The notes below the pieces were generated by a model, which did no database searches, had not been told where the DNA came from, and saw only the letters and a program-made list of their open reading frames with translations. From NCBI GenBank assembly GCA_018816865.1, contig JAHIUW010000025.1:1-64000 (forward strand): a stretch of 64,000 bases of DNA, read 5' to 3'. Positions 33,817-42,620 of the stretch are shown here, piece after piece. Positions within the stretch are counted from its first letter, which is position 1. Each line of letters begins with the position of its first letter. The position numbers and the translations under genes are program-made. This DNA comes from Pseudomonadota bacterium (GTDB lineage Bacteria > Desulfobacterota > Desulfovibrionia > Desulfovibrionales > Desulfovibrionaceae).

Positions 33817-34503
33817 TTATCGTGCTTCCCTGCACCACCAGACAACTCGTCCTATGATGCGAACGTTGAGCGACTCGTCCTTTAGATCGATCTCCATAGG
33901 CTCATACCCCTTATTTGCGCTCCGGAGCACGAGCCTGCCAGGTTTCATGTCCAAATACTTGATCAATACACCATCGTCCACGCCAATGGCGTAGATCGCC
34001 CCAGGTATTGCATCCTGTTGGGCCTGATCGATGAGGACCATGTCTCGGTCTCGAATATCCGGTTCCATGGAATCTCCCGCGATGTCCATGAGAACCATAC
34101 GGTTAACTTGGCCTTTGCTTCGCAGCCATGAAGACCGGAATGCGTAGCGCCCGTCTATTTCATTTGATGTCTCAAGCGATCCAGTGCCAGCAGATAGGCG
34201 AGCCCTAACCTTGGGCACCATCACCAGGTCACAGTCTTCCCCCTCCATCGCCAGGGAGCATGGACGAAGATTATCTTCTGATCCCCCCTCTCCGTCTTTT
34301 TTTATCGGCCCAGTCCCGAAGAGAAACCATTCAGGCAAAACGTCAAAAATTGTGCATATGCACGCAATTGTATCAGCAGAAGGAGATGTGCGCCCTTTTT
34401 CGTACGCTCTCAGCGTATTGGCATTGATACCAGATCTAGCCGCGAACTCTGCCTGGGAGAGATCACCACGAATAAGGCGTATACGGTCGGCTAGAGTTCT
34501 CAT
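33817..34503 (-). CDS. phage repressor, XRE helix-turn-helix with S24 (LexA-like) protease domain
   Basis: This 228 residue repressor has an N-terminal HTH (LSQAEFAARSGINANTLRAYEKG) and a C-terminal LexA/CI-type domain (IAGDSMEPDIRDRDMVLID with the catalytic serine in GDSMEP, and the lysine region AIYAIGVDDGVLIKYLD). It should keep the prophage silent and be removed by RecA-stimulated self-cleavage. Mu's own c repressor lacks this protease domain, so induction here may follow DNA damage. It is divergent from the early operon. Confidence 0.92.
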   Translation of the reverse strand: MRTLADRIRLIRGDLSQAEFAARSGINANTLRAYEKGRTSPSADTIACICTIFDVLPEWFLFGTGPIKKDGEGGSEDNLRPCSLAMEGEDCDLVMVPKVRARLSAGTGSLETSNEIDGRYAFRSSWLRSKGQVNRMVLMDIAGDSMEPDIRDRDMVLIDQAQQDAIPGAIYAIGVDDGVLIKYLDMKPGRLVLRSANKGYEPMEIDLKDESLNVRIIGRVVWWCREAR

Positions 34504-34751
34504 GCAGAAGTTACCTTGAAGAAGTTGTGCGTGAACCTTTGCATCGCAAAGAAAGCATATCTATCTGAAATAAATCAATAAACATGGGATTCGTACATTA
34601 TTAAACTTTTGCGTCATTTATTGTTGACTAAGCGTCAAAATCTGTGCAAACAATAGGTCCATAGGCGGCACACTGGTGCGGCACATACGCACCAAATACC
34701 ACCCAGACACAAGCCCGGTCAACATCCGGGCGGCGGAGAGTCCAGACGGCA
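34504..34751. promoter_or_regulatory. divergent control region between repressor and early operon
   Basis: About 250 AT-rich bases. Visible are a near-palindrome CTTTGCATCGCAAAG (34537-34551) upstream of the repressor start, and a perfect inverted repeat TTGAC/GTCAA with a five base centre (34624-34638), preceded by a direct GCGTCA at 34611 and 34632. The TTGACT at 34624 could be the -35 of the rightward early promoter, but no good -10 follows. These are operator candidates; binding is not shown. Confidence 0.5.
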
Positions 34752-35222
34752 ATGCGAACAACAGCGGACGGCAGAATGACGAACCAACTCCAGCTTCCCC
34801 TTTTCGATCAGCGCGAGACTGCGCTGGCAGGGTTGATGCCAACGGTCAAGGCAGCAATGAACCGGACCGTTAAAAATTGGTGCGACAGGCGTGGCTTGAA
34901 GCGCGAAGGCCTGCTGGAACAGATGAACGAAATGGCTGATCGAGCAGGCGTCTCTTTGACCGCCGGGAATGGAACAACGTCTATGGCTGTTTTTGAAAAA
35001 TGGCTGGCCCCTAGAGACACCTCAAACATTCCGGGCGTCATGGCTGTGAACGTTTTCTGTTTAGTGACCGGAGACTTTACCCCTTTGGAAGCCATGTTGG
35101 CCATTCACGGCTGCGCCATCATGGGACGTGAGGACAAACGTCTGCGTGATTACGGAGCCGCGCTGATAGCTGAACGAAAAGCGCGCAAACGCAAGCGCAT
35201 ACTGGAGGCCGAAATTGACTAA
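34752..35222 (+). CDS. first early-operon protein, unknown, probably regulatory
   Basis: This 156 residue protein is mostly helical with a very basic C-terminus (AERKARKRKRILEAEI), suggesting nucleic acid binding. A phage-type segment (NWCDRRGLKREGLLEQMNEMAD) could be an HTH. No family is recognised. GGAGAG lies 11 bases before the first ATG; MTNQLQLPLF eight codons in is the alternative start. As the first gene after the operator region it takes the place of ner or cro-like genes in Mu-type phages. Its end overlaps the next gene by eight bases. Confidence 0.68.
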   Translation: MRTTADGRMTNQLQLPLFDQRETALAGLMPTVKAAMNRTVKNWCDRRGLKREGLLEQMNEMADRAGVSLTAGNGTTSMAVFEKWLAPRDTSNIPGVMAVNVFCLVTGDFTPLEAMLAIHGCAIMGREDKRLRDYGAALIAERKARKRKRILEAEID

Positions 35223-35466
35223 TCCCCACGCAAGTGCCGGTGCCGGACGCGCCAGAAAGACCTACCGGATCAAGGAGTGGATGGACCTCAATGGGCTTAT
35301 TCAGAAGGACGTTGCAGCCCAGGCTGGAGTTAAAACCCATGCGGTTGTCAGCCGGACCATCCGTGGCAGCGTGAACAATCGTAAGGTTTTGCGTGCTCTG
35401 AAGGATCTTGGTTGTCCAGAGGCATATTTGGCACTTCCCAAGGACATGAAGGAAGAGGCGGCGTAG
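35215..35466 (+). CDS. small HTH regulator (Ner/Cro-like position)
   Basis: This 83 residue protein contains a helix-turn-helix (LIQKDVAAQAGVKTHAVVSRTI) and ends in an acidic tail. It starts at TTG within the end of the upstream gene; GGAGG lies six bases before, which supports that unusual codon over the ATG 66 bases further in. Its position directly before the transposase gene is that of Mu Ner. It probably tunes early transcription. Confidence 0.7.
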   Translation: MTNPHASAGAGRARKTYRIKEWMDLNGLIQKDVAAQAGVKTHAVVSRTIRGSVNNRKVLRALKDLGCPEAYLALPKDMKEEAA

Positions 35467-35468
35467 CC

Positions 35469-37598
35469 ATGAAAAATGCCTATTCCACCAGGGAACTGCA
35501 AAGCGTCTTGGCTTTGGATGTGAGTACAGTCACACGCCGCGCTCAGCGCGAAGGCTGGCCTTCCCGCAAGCGCTCTGGGCGCGGTGGCGGGTTTGAGTTT
35601 CCTCTCTCCACCCTGCCTAAGGATGTGCGCACGAAGATCCAGCAGGCCGAGGCCAAGGCCGCACCCGCTGCCCCCGTCACAGTAAATGGAGCCGCCCAGC
35701 CTATTGCACTGGATGAAGTGCGTAAGCGCAAGGCCGCTGCCAAGTTGGACCTGATGGGGCTGTATGGGGAATGGCTGCTGGCCAACGGCAGAAGCGCCGC
35801 ACAACGTCAGGCATTCATCACCGCATACCAGTCCGGCGCTTGGCCGGTACTCCTGGAGATCATCGGCCCCCAAGTCAGCTGGAAAAGTATCGAGCGTTGG
35901 AAGGTTGCTATCAGGCGCGGGGGGAACATTGCGGCAGTGGCCGACAAGCGCGGACTGTGCCGTCGCGGACAGCGAAATTTAAACGAAACACAGCGTCAGA
36001 CGCTGATCCGTTGCTGCCTCCAAGCCCAGCGACCCCTGTCCGAGGCATACCGCGAGGCCAACAAGCTCCTGGCCTTTGAGGGACAGCCCCCCATCGGAAG
36101 CGAGGCCACGGCCCGGCGCTTCATTATGCAGGACTGGGTATCCGAAAATTTTGGAGACTGGACCTATGTGCGCGAAGGGGAAAAGGCCTGGAACGACAAG
36201 TGTGCCTTCTTCATTGAGCGCGACTACTCGCTGATCGAAGTTGGCGACATCGTGGTGGCCGACGGCCACAAACTGAATTTCGAGATCATCAATCCGGAGA
36301 CCGGCAAGGCCCAGCGTATGGAGCTGGTGCTCTGGTACGACATGAAGTCGAATTTCCCGCTGGGCTGGGAGATTCTGCCCAGCGAAAATACGCAATGTAT
36401 TGCCGCCGCCTTCCGTCGCGCATGTTTGATGCTCGGCAAATATCCCAAGGTTGCCTATCTGGATAATGGTCGCGCCTTCCGCTCCAAATATTTCAACGGA
36501 GTGGACATGCGGCAGACCGGCGTTGGCGGCCTGTTTAAGGCGTTAGGAGTGCAGCCCCTGTTTGCATGGCCGTATCACGGCCAATCCAAGACCGTGGAGC
36601 GGTTCTTTGGATCGTTTGCGGAGCTGGAACGATGGGCTCCGAGCTATTCCGGGACATCCATCGCCACTAAGCCCCCGCGCATGATGCGGGGCGAAAAGAC
36701 CCACGTGGACATCTATAAGAAGTCCGGTGCGCGTCCCCTGACCATTCCCGAGGCTCACGTCGCCATCGCAATGTTCTTCGATGAATACGTAACACGCGGC
36801 CAGCGTGGCCACCTGGCAGGGGAAGCACCCCTGGACACGTTCCTGGCTGGGCGCGGCCCTGGGTTGGGTGAGGCGCAGCTGATGCAGCTGCGGGATCTGA
36901 TGCTGACCAAGACGCTCCGCACCCTGAACCGCAACGGTGTCAGTGTGATGGGCAAAAACTATTACTCGCCCGAATTGTACAACCGCCGCCACCAGGTGGA
37001 GGTGCGCTACGATCCGCAGCTCCTCGATGACGCTGGGGATGTGGCCCACGTTCTGGTCTACGACTCAACAGGCAACTACCTCTGCCGCGCGGATAGGGTA
37101 CGTGGGATTCATCCGGCGGCAAGCATTCTGGGAGACGCCAGTCACCAGCGCGATTTCAAGGCCGCAATTAGCCTGAAGCATGCTCAGAAGCAGCAAGCGT
37201 CGACCATGGCCAGGACCCTCCTGACCACTGTGGTCCTGCCTGAGACCGCAGAGCGGATGCGCGTGGTTGAGGTTAAGGACGCCGCCCCGGTCGATCACGA
37301 GCCCAAGCCCCTGACGCAAACCAAGATTCAGGCTATTGAGGCCGCCAAACACAAGGCTACCGCCGCCAAGGCCAACACCACGGCCTACATTCCCCCGGCC
37401 CAACGCCAGGACATCACGACAGAACTGGAACGGTATGAGTACCTTTTTGGTCTTGCAGTGCGCGATGGCCTGACCTTGCGCGACGCCGACCAAGAGTGGA
37501 TGCGCCAATACGAGGCCACGGATGAATACAGGGATGCCGCTGCCCCTCGCTTTGAGCGCCTGCGGCTTTTCTACCAACGCAAACAGGCTCAAGCATAA
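35469..37598 (+). CDS. MuA-like DDE transposase
   Basis: This 709 residue enzyme joins phage ends to target DNA. The N-terminus has a winged-helix DNA-binding start (TRELQSVLALDVSTVTRRAQ) and the core a retroviral-integrase-type domain. Candidate DDE residues are D265 (VVADGHKLNFE), D332 (AYLDNGRAFRSKYF) and E377 (SKTVERFFGSFAE), with spacing close to MuA's. The C-terminal part (after about 500) corresponds to the Mu transposase beta-barrel and ATPase-contact region, ending RLFYQRKQAQA. The ATG of MKNAYSTREL is preferred over a reading 19 codons longer. Confidence 0.95.
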   Translation: MKNAYSTRELQSVLALDVSTVTRRAQREGWPSRKRSGRGGGFEFPLSTLPKDVRTKIQQAEAKAAPAAPVTVNGAAQPIALDEVRKRKAAAKLDLMGLYGEWLLANGRSAAQRQAFITAYQSGAWPVLLEIIGPQVSWKSIERWKVAIRRGGNIAAVADKRGLCRRGQRNLNETQRQTLIRCCLQAQRPLSEAYREANKLLAFEGQPPIGSEATARRFIMQDWVSENFGDWTYVREGEKAWNDKCAFFIERDYSLIEVGDIVVADGHKLNFEIINPETGKAQRMELVLWYDMKSNFPLGWEILPSENTQCIAAAFRRACLMLGKYPKVAYLDNGRAFRSKYFNGVDMRQTGVGGLFKALGVQPLFAWPYHGQSKTVERFFGSFAELERWAPSYSGTSIATKPPRMMRGEKTHVDIYKKSGARPLTIPEAHVAIAMFFDEYVTRGQRGHLAGEAPLDTFLAGRGPGLGEAQLMQLRDLMLTKTLRTLNRNGVSVMGKNYYSPELYNRRHQVEVRYDPQLLDDAGDVAHVLVYDSTGNYLCRADRVRGIHPAASILGDASHQRDFKAAISLKHAQKQQASTMARTLLTTVVLPETAERMRVVEVKDAAPVDHEPKPLTQTKIQAIEAAKHKATAAKANTTAYIPPAQRQDITTELERYEYLFGLAVRDGLTLRDADQEWMRQYEATDEYRDAAAPRFERLRLFYQRKQAQA

Positions 37599-37607
37599 GG
37601 AGATCGC

Positions 37608-38315
37608 ATGCGTAAGGACGTGTTCATTGAGACCTCCAACGTCACCGAGTTCCGTCAAAAGATTCGGACGCTGGAAGACCGCGAAAACGGGGAACCGGGG
37701 ATTGCCTTGGTCTACGGCCAGGCCGGACGAGGCAAGACTGAGACAACCCGCCATCACTACGCCCTTAACGGGGGAGTTTATCTGCGCGTGATGCAGGGAT
37801 GGACGCAAGCCGCCTTTCTTCAAGAATTGTGCTTTCTGACCTGTGGCGTCCGCCCTCGGGCGGCCTCCGCATGCAAGTCCAAAATCATAGAAGCCCTGGA
37901 CGTAGAACCCACGACCCTCTTTGTGGACGAGGCCGACCGGCTGCACGTCGATAGGGTGGAAGATCTGCGCGACATTTATGACGTATGCGGAGCACCCATC
38001 GTCCTTATCGGCGAACGGGAATTGAAGGGCTTGCTGGGTGAGCGCCGTCGGATCTGGAGCCGAGTCTCTCAGGTCGTGGAATTTGGCCCGGTGGTCGAGG
38101 AAGACGTCGCCATCCTAGCTGACGAAGCCGCTGGACTGGACGTCTCCGCTGAGGCTTGCGGCAGTATTGTCCGCCATGCTGACGGCGACTTCCGGCTGGT
38201 CTGGACGCTTCTGGGACACCTGGAGCGGGCTGCCAAGGCCAAGGATACCACCAAGATCGACGCCGCCATGGTCGGGGTAGTTTCCAAGAAGGTTGCCAGC
38301 TGGAGGCGGTCATGA
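37608..38315 (+). CDS. MuB-like AAA ATPase for target capture
   Basis: This 235 residue ATPase has Walker A GQAGRGKT (37-44), Walker B TLFVDEAD (103-110) and sensor-like VLIGERELKG. It should bind target DNA and deliver it to the transposase. Compared with MuB (312 residues) it lacks the N-terminal HTH domain. It starts ten bases after the transposase stop and overlaps the next gene by four bases. Confidence 0.92.
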   Translation: MRKDVFIETSNVTEFRQKIRTLEDRENGEPGIALVYGQAGRGKTETTRHHYALNGGVYLRVMQGWTQAAFLQELCFLTCGVRPRAASACKSKIIEALDVEPTTLFVDEADRLHVDRVEDLRDIYDVCGAPIVLIGERELKGLLGERRRIWSRVSQVVEFGPVVEEDVAILADEAAGLDVSAEACGSIVRHADGDFRLVWTLLGHLERAAKAKDTTKIDAAMVGVVSKKVASWRRS

Positions 38316-38929
38316 AGACTGACGCCATGACCGCCCTGCGCGACGCCGCCAGCAATCTGGGGCGCGGAGGGAAAGAGCTGACCAATGCCTTGCTGTATGC
38401 GGCTCTGGGCGTGCCCACTCAGGACACTGCCGAGCGCGATCGTATCCGTAAACGCTGCACCATGCTGGTCAGATCCGGAGAGTTGGTGCGCATCGCTCCT
38501 GGCCGATACACCTACAATTTCAAAGCTACGCCAGCTCAGACGCATATCATTGCCGCCCAGATGTGGAGGGCCATCCGCTCTGCGGGGCCTGGCTTTACCG
38601 TTCAGGAGATCACCCGCCTCTCCGGGGCAAATTACAACTACGCCACCAAGTACATTCGCCATCTGGAAGGCGAAGGCTACATCCTACGCCATGGCCGGGA
38701 TGGCAACGTCCTCAAATACCGGATGAGTTCCAAAGGCCGACAGGCCCGCAACGCCCCCCTGCCGTCAAAGCCGATCACAGATCCGTTTGAGGACGAGCGC
38801 CGTGCAGTCCATGAGTTGGTGGGTTTGTTCCTGTTGCGGGATCCGTATCAGCCCGCCGTGAGGGAGCGGATAGTCACGGCCAGCCGGACCATCCTGGAAC
38901 GATTTGAAAAGGAGGAGGACGCATCATGA
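38312..38929 (+). CDS. winged-helix DNA-binding protein, phage early
   Basis: This 205 residue protein has two DNA-binding-like parts: an N-terminal section (ERDRIRKRCTMLVRSGELVR with APGRYTYN) and a clear winged helix near residues 85-130 (TVQEITRLSGANYNYATKYI, then RHLEGEGYILRHG). No specific family is recognised. It overlaps the MuB-like gene (ATGA) and the next gene by four bases each, so it is tightly coupled in the early operon and may act in transposition or regulation. Confidence 0.7.
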   Translation: MKTDAMTALRDAASNLGRGGKELTNALLYAALGVPTQDTAERDRIRKRCTMLVRSGELVRIAPGRYTYNFKATPAQTHIIAAQMWRAIRSAGPGFTVQEITRLSGANYNYATKYIRHLEGEGYILRHGRDGNVLKYRMSSKGRQARNAPLPSKPITDPFEDERRAVHELVGLFLLRDPYQPAVRERIVTASRTILERFEKEEDAS

Positions 38930-39153
38930 GCCTGATGAGCGCACGAGCCCGGCTGCTGGCCCAGGACCTGCGGGATATGGCCGGGGAGACATCACCCTCG
39001 GTGTGGCACCTGTTGCGGCCTATCGCCAATGAGGCCGAGGCAATCGCCGTTGATCTGGAACGCAGCGAGGCGTTTGAGGCTCAAGTCCTCCATGCCTCGC
39101 ACAGGGAGGCCGGGCATGGACAGCGGGCGGCGGGAGAAGCAACGGCACGATGA
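38926..39153 (+). CDS. small helical phage protein, unknown
   Basis: This 75 residue protein starts at an ATG overlapping the previous stop, behind AAGGAGGAGG. It is helical with no motif. It overlaps the following small gene in another frame. No function can be assigned. Confidence 0.6.
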   Translation: MSLMSARARLLAQDLRDMAGETSPSVWHLLRPIANEAEAIAVDLERSEAFEAQVLHASHREAGHGQRAAGEATAR

Positions 39154-39307
39154 CGCCAGGGACACCCTGGTCAGACTGACCAATAGGGAGCGGGGCCGCA
39201 TCCTGCGCGACGCGCGACGGCTTCGCATCCGACCCCAGGACATACTTGAGACCAGACACAGGAGGAACAGAGATGGATATCAGAGAAATCCCGGAAGGCT
39301 GCATTGA
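39116..39307 (+). CDS. small basic phage protein, unknown
   Basis: This 63 residue, very basic protein (RREKQRHDDARDTLVRLTNR, then RILRDARRLRIRPQDI) starts behind AGGGAGG at normal distance and overlaps both neighbours. The good ribosome site supports that it is real although it lies in overlapping frames. The arginine content suggests nucleic acid binding. Confidence 0.55.
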   Translation: MDSGRREKQRHDDARDTLVRLTNRERGRILRDARRLRIRPQDILETRHRRNRDGYQRNPGRLH

Positions 39308-39890
39308 AGATTCCCAGGGCCGCTTCGTGCCCAAGGACAAGATCAAGCCCGAGGATCTGCAAAAGGACGAGTTGGTGCGCGAACTCATCCAGAAGGCAAA
39401 AGGCTTGCGCGAGAATCTGGCGCATCTGAAGGCCACGGCTCTGGGCGACGTCCGTGCCCATGTGGATCTGGTGGCCGAGCGTTACGACGTCAAACTGGGC
39501 GGGAAGAAAGGGAATATCTCGCTGCTCAGCTACGACGGCAAGTTCCGCGTCCAAGTCGCCGTGGCCGAGCGCCTGGTGTTTGATGAGAAAATAACTATCG
39601 CCAAATCCTTGGTTGACGAGTGCTTAACCGATTGGACGCAGGATGGCCGGGAAGAAATTAAGTTGCTCATTACCGACGCCTTCCAGGTGGACAAGGAGGG
39701 CTGTTTGAACACCGGGCGCATCCTTTCTCTGCGCAAGTTGGACATCCGGGATGAGCGCTGGCAACGGGCCATGACGGCTATCTCCGACAGCCTGAGCGTC
39801 CACAGCACCGCAACCTACATCCGGTTTTACGAGCGCCAGGAGAGCGACGGCAAGTGGCTGCCCATCTCTCTGGACCTGGCCGTTGTGTAA
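39273..39890 (+). CDS. DUF3164 family phage protein
   Basis: This 205 residue protein has the DUF3164 pattern, opening with GCIEDSQGRFVPKDKIKPED and carrying VAERYDVKLGGKKGNISLLS, DGKFRVQVAVAERLVF and the C-terminal ISDSLSVHSTATYIRFYERQ. This family is frequent in early regions of Mu-like phages and sits where Mu carries small early genes; function is not established. GGAGG lies before the ATG of MDIREIPEG. Confidence 0.88.
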   Translation: MDIREIPEGCIEDSQGRFVPKDKIKPEDLQKDELVRELIQKAKGLRENLAHLKATALGDVRAHVDLVAERYDVKLGGKKGNISLLSYDGKFRVQVAVAERLVFDEKITIAKSLVDECLTDWTQDGREEIKLLITDAFQVDKEGCLNTGRILSLRKLDIRDERWQRAMTAISDSLSVHSTATYIRFYERQESDGKWLPISLDLAVV

Positions 39891-39910
39891 CCCCAAGGAG
39901 GAATACGAAA

Positions 39911-40195
39911 ATGACCAAGCAGGAATTGATCCAGGCCATCAAAGACCACCCTGGCAGCCCCTATCGGGTGCGCAAGGGCGAGGTAGAGACGGTCGTCAAC
40001 CTCGCCCTGGAACTGATTACCTCGTCGTTGGCCAACGACGAGGATGTGGCCCTCACCGGCTTCGGTAAGTTCGCCGCGCATGACCGCGCCGCCAGGACCG
40101 GCCGCAACCCCCAGACGGGCGAAGCCATCGAGATTCCGGCCAGCATCACCGTCAAGTTCACCCCCGGCAAGGGCCTCAAGGAGGCCGTGAACTAA
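39911..40195 (+). CDS. HU-family DNA-binding protein
   Basis: This 94 residue protein is a full HU/IHF fold: MTKQELIQAIKDH, the beta-arm start FGKFAAHDRAARTGRNPQTG and EIPASITVKFTPGKGLKEAV. Mu transposition needs host HU to bend the left end; this phage may supply its own. GGAGG lies 11 bases upstream of the ATG. Confidence 0.95.
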   Translation: MTKQELIQAIKDHPGSPYRVRKGEVETVVNLALELITSSLANDEDVALTGFGKFAAHDRAARTGRNPQTGEAIEIPASITVKFTPGKGLKEAVN

Positions 40196-40200
40196 GCGAA

Positions 40201-40218
40201 ACCGCCCTGCGGGGCGGT
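40201..40218 (+). terminator. hairpin after the HU gene
   Basis: ACCGCCC, loop TGCG and GGGCGGT lie six bases after the HU stop. No T run follows, so it may only stabilise or process the mRNA. Confidence 0.4.
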
Positions 40219-40268
40219 CGCCAGGGCGTGGTGCCCCTGGCCTGATGAGCAGCCAAGGACAGCAGATT

Positions 40269-40856
40269 ATGGAATGGAAAACGATACCGGGGTTCCCGGC
40301 CTACGAGATCAACAAGCGCGGTCGCATCCGCAAGGCCGACACGCGCTATGTGCTTTCCCCTAAGGGAGCCAAGGTCCAACTATGGAGCGCAGGCGTGGCC
40401 TTCAGCTTCACCGTGGCGGACCTGATCGCGCAGGCCTTCGCGGAGGAGGACTGGCGACCAGTCTCCCACTTGCCCGGTCACGAGATCAATCGCCAAGGGG
40501 ACGTGCGGAGGATCAAGGATCAGGTCCTGCTGAAACACAACCAGGGAGGCTTCCACAAAGTCCCCTATGTGCAGGGTCAGACGCCGGATGGTCCCAAAGC
40601 CGGAACCATCAATGTCTTGCTGGAGGAGGCCTTTGGAGAAGGTGCGGCTGAGGCCGCAGGTTTCCCCCGCCCTGACCTCAGCCGGGTCGAACGAGGCCGA
40701 GCCGCCAGGCAGAGGGGAAAGCGCGATACCAAGCCCAAGCGTGTCTGCCACGACTGCGGCAGGCCAACTGATAACTACCGCTGTTCACACTGCTGGAAGG
40801 TTATTCGCGGGGAATCTGAGACAAGCATCAGCCCCATGGATCCCGAGTTCATTTAA
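40269..40856 (+). CDS. NUMOD4-like / zinc-ribbon phage protein
   Basis: This 195 residue protein contains two copies of a short NUMOD4-type motif (IPGFPAYEINKRGRIRK and LPGHEINRQGDVRRIK), a DNA-contact element otherwise seen in homing endonucleases. A C-terminal CxxC zinc ribbon (CHDCGRPTDNYRCSHC) follows. No HNH or GIY-YIG nuclease is present, so it is probably a DNA-binding protein. I start at MEWKTIPGF; an ATG eight codons upstream is open. Confidence 0.72.
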   Translation: MEWKTIPGFPAYEINKRGRIRKADTRYVLSPKGAKVQLWSAGVAFSFTVADLIAQAFAEEDWRPVSHLPGHEINRQGDVRRIKDQVLLKHNQGGFHKVPYVQGQTPDGPKAGTINVLLEEAFGEGAAEAAGFPRPDLSRVERGRAARQRGKRDTKPKRVCHDCGRPTDNYRCSHCWKVIRGESETSISPMDPEFI

Positions 40857-40872
40857 ACACTGGAGGAAAGCC

Positions 40873-41055
40873 ATGAGCGACGAGTGCAGGCGTTGCCACA
40901 AGGTGTTCGATTCCAAGCACAAGCCAGATCCGAGTTACCCTCATCTGTGTGGGGCTTGTGTAATCGAAATCCAAAAGGAAATGGCAGAGGCAGAGAAGCG
41001 CCTGGAAGTGGAGGCGCTGGACTACGACCTTTTTGAACGTTGCCCGGAGCTGTGA
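40873..41055 (+). CDS. small zinc-finger protein
   Basis: This 60 residue protein has two CxxC pairs (CRRC and CGAC, 20 residues apart) followed by an acidic helix, a compact zinc-finger layout. GGAGGAAAG precedes the ATG. Its TGA shares a base with the next start. Function unknown. Confidence 0.65.
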   Translation: MSDECRRCHKVFDSKHKPDPSYPHLCGACVIEIQKEMAEAEKRLEVEALDYDLFERCPEL

Positions 41056-41579
41056 TGAACGTCGGAACCAAATCCATCCTGTTTGGCTACCACCAGGCCG
41101 CGCTCCATCCTTTGTTCGTGTTGGCCGCCTGGCGCATCCTCTATCGGCGTTGGCCACGGCCTCATGAATTGGCGGCCATCGTAACGCACGATCTTGGATA
41201 CTGGGGCAGCCCCAACATGGACGGCCCCGAGGGTGAAGCCCACCCGGCCAGAGTAGCGGCTTGGTGGCGTGGACGCTTCGGCTCTTTCGGCGATGCCGTG
41301 GCAGCGGAGATCCTGGGACACAGCAGGTTCCATTCCAAAGCCGCCGGGCTTCCGATTTCTCCCCTGTGCTGGGCCGACAAGCTGGCCACGGCCCTTTATC
41401 CTGCCTGGCTGGCCATGCTGCTTTACCGCCTCTCTGGAGAACTCGCCGAATACCGCCAAGCCAGCGCCGATGGACGGTATGAAAACGGAGCCGGGAAGAC
41501 CGCCAGGCAATGGTTGTTGGAAATGCAGGCGCAATGCGCCCTGTTGGGGCTCAGAGGGGGCAACGGCCATGAGAACTAG
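41055..41579 (+). CDS. HD-domain-like phage protein
   Basis: This 174 residue protein carries histidine and aspartate motifs in HD-phosphohydrolase order: FGYHQAALHP, VTHDLGYWG, EGEAHPARVAAWW, LGHSRFHS and CWADKLATALYP. This suggests a metal-dependent phosphohydrolase acting on a nucleotide or similar substrate. Start is the ATG overlapping the previous stop (TGATG). It could alter the nucleotide pool during lytic growth; that is inference. Confidence 0.62.
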   Translation: MNVGTKSILFGYHQAALHPLFVLAAWRILYRRWPRPHELAAIVTHDLGYWGSPNMDGPEGEAHPARVAAWWRGRFGSFGDAVAAEILGHSRFHSKAAGLPISPLCWADKLATALYPAWLAMLLYRLSGELAEYRQASADGRYENGAGKTARQWLLEMQAQCALLGLRGGNGHEN

Positions 41580-41982
41580 TCGCTACGACGTCGCCATCGC
41601 CTCCAGGGACAACGCAGTCCTGATGGACCGCAGAGACGGCATGACCCCCTCCAGAACCGTGGCTGTGTTCCAGGCGGACCCGCACAGGCCGGGCCGGGCG
41701 CTGGAACTGGCTCAGTTCTGTTGCACGGCGCTGAACGATGCGGACACCAGTTGGCACCCCTCCATGGGTGTTCCCGAGGTCAAACCGTCGCCGCAGGAGA
41801 AGGCCACCCCGGCCACGCCAACGGCTCCAAAGGTGAAGACCAAGCGCAAACCGTGGTCAGCTGGCAAGCCGCTTCCCTTGGATTGGGACACCATGAAGGG
41901 GATGGAGAAGGCTGCCTTCCTGGCGGGGCTGACGCGCAAGAGCGAACAGGGAGATCTGTTGGAGGGGACATCATGCGATTGA
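41569..41982 (+). CDS. phage protein of unknown function
   Basis: This 137 residue protein has a folded N-terminal half (RYDVAIASRDNAVLMDRRDG) and a proline- and lysine-rich linker, then an acidic tail. It starts within the end of the upstream gene and ends within the start of the next. No family is recognised. Confidence 0.6.
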   Translation: MRTSRYDVAIASRDNAVLMDRRDGMTPSRTVAVFQADPHRPGRALELAQFCCTALNDADTSWHPSMGVPEVKPSPQEKATPATPTAPKVKTKRKPWSAGKPLPLDWDTMKGMEKAAFLAGLTRKSEQGDLLEGTSCD

Positions 41983-42164
41983 GCATTGGGGATCGAGTGT
42001 TCAGCAGACGGCACAAGCGCGAGATCGAAGTCGTGCGCGTGTCCCGGGCCGGAGTGGTCGGGAAGAAAGTGAAGACCAACCTGGAACTGGAGCAACGCGA
42101 GGTTGTCGTTTACCCGCAGGATCTGACCGCCGTGCGCCTGGCGCTGCCGGGAGTGAAGTCATGA
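41973..42164 (+). CDS. small basic phage protein
   Basis: This 63 residue protein is beta-rich (LSIGDRVFSRRHKREIEVVR, VVVYPQDLTAVRL), like a small SH3 barrel. GGAGGGG precedes the ATG. It overlaps both neighbours. Function unknown. Confidence 0.58.
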   Translation: MRLSIGDRVFSRRHKREIEVVRVSRAGVVGKKVKTNLELEQREVVVYPQDLTAVRLALPGVKS

Positions 42165-42613
42165 TGAATTCCAACCGCCGGGCCGACCTGGCCAGAATCC
42201 ATATGGGCAAGAAGCAGTTGGGGATGGACGACATCGGCTACCGCGACATGCTGTTCCGGCTGTTTGATAAGGACAGCTCTGCAAAGCTGAATGCGAAGGA
42301 ACGTTGGCGGCTGATCCTGCGCCTGGAGGAGCTGGGCGCGAGCTTCACCCATAAGGGCGCTACCAGCGTCTCAAAGCCGAAGAACGACTTTTATGAAATT
42401 CCGGATGGTACGTCTCACGCCAGGCAAAAACGCTACGTCGCTGCCCTGTGGAAGTCCCTGGGCTACAAGATGAGCGGCCTGGACGTGCGGGCAAAGAAGC
42501 AATTCGGCGTGGACAAGTTTTTGTGGCTCGATGATGAGGCCGCCGTCGGGACCATGGCCCGGGATCTATACAGCCGGGCCAAGAAGCGCGGCCTTTCCCC
42601 TGACTCCTGGTAG
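42161..42613 (+). CDS. gemA: GemA (Mu gp16-like) protein, DUF1018
   Basis: This 150 residue protein matches the Mu gp16/GemA family: ADLARIHMGKKQLGMDDIGY, YRDMLFRLFDKDSSAKLN, and a C-terminal GYKMSGLDVRAKKQFGVDKF. In Mu, GemA affects host DNA supercoiling and gene expression. The start overlaps the previous stop (ATGATG). Its position late in the early cluster is as in Mu. Confidence 0.9.
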   Translation: MMNSNRRADLARIHMGKKQLGMDDIGYRDMLFRLFDKDSSAKLNAKERWRLILRLEELGASFTHKGATSVSKPKNDFYEIPDGTSHARQKRYVAALWKSLGYKMSGLDVRAKKQFGVDKFLWLDDEAAVGTMARDLYSRAKKRGLSPDSW

Positions 42614-42620
42614 CCACGGA

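Noticed and set aside
41055-41579. reading the 41 kb HD-like protein as a defined nucleotidase
   Set aside because: Histidine/aspartate motifs fit, but spacing was not checked against a profile, so only HD-like is claimed.
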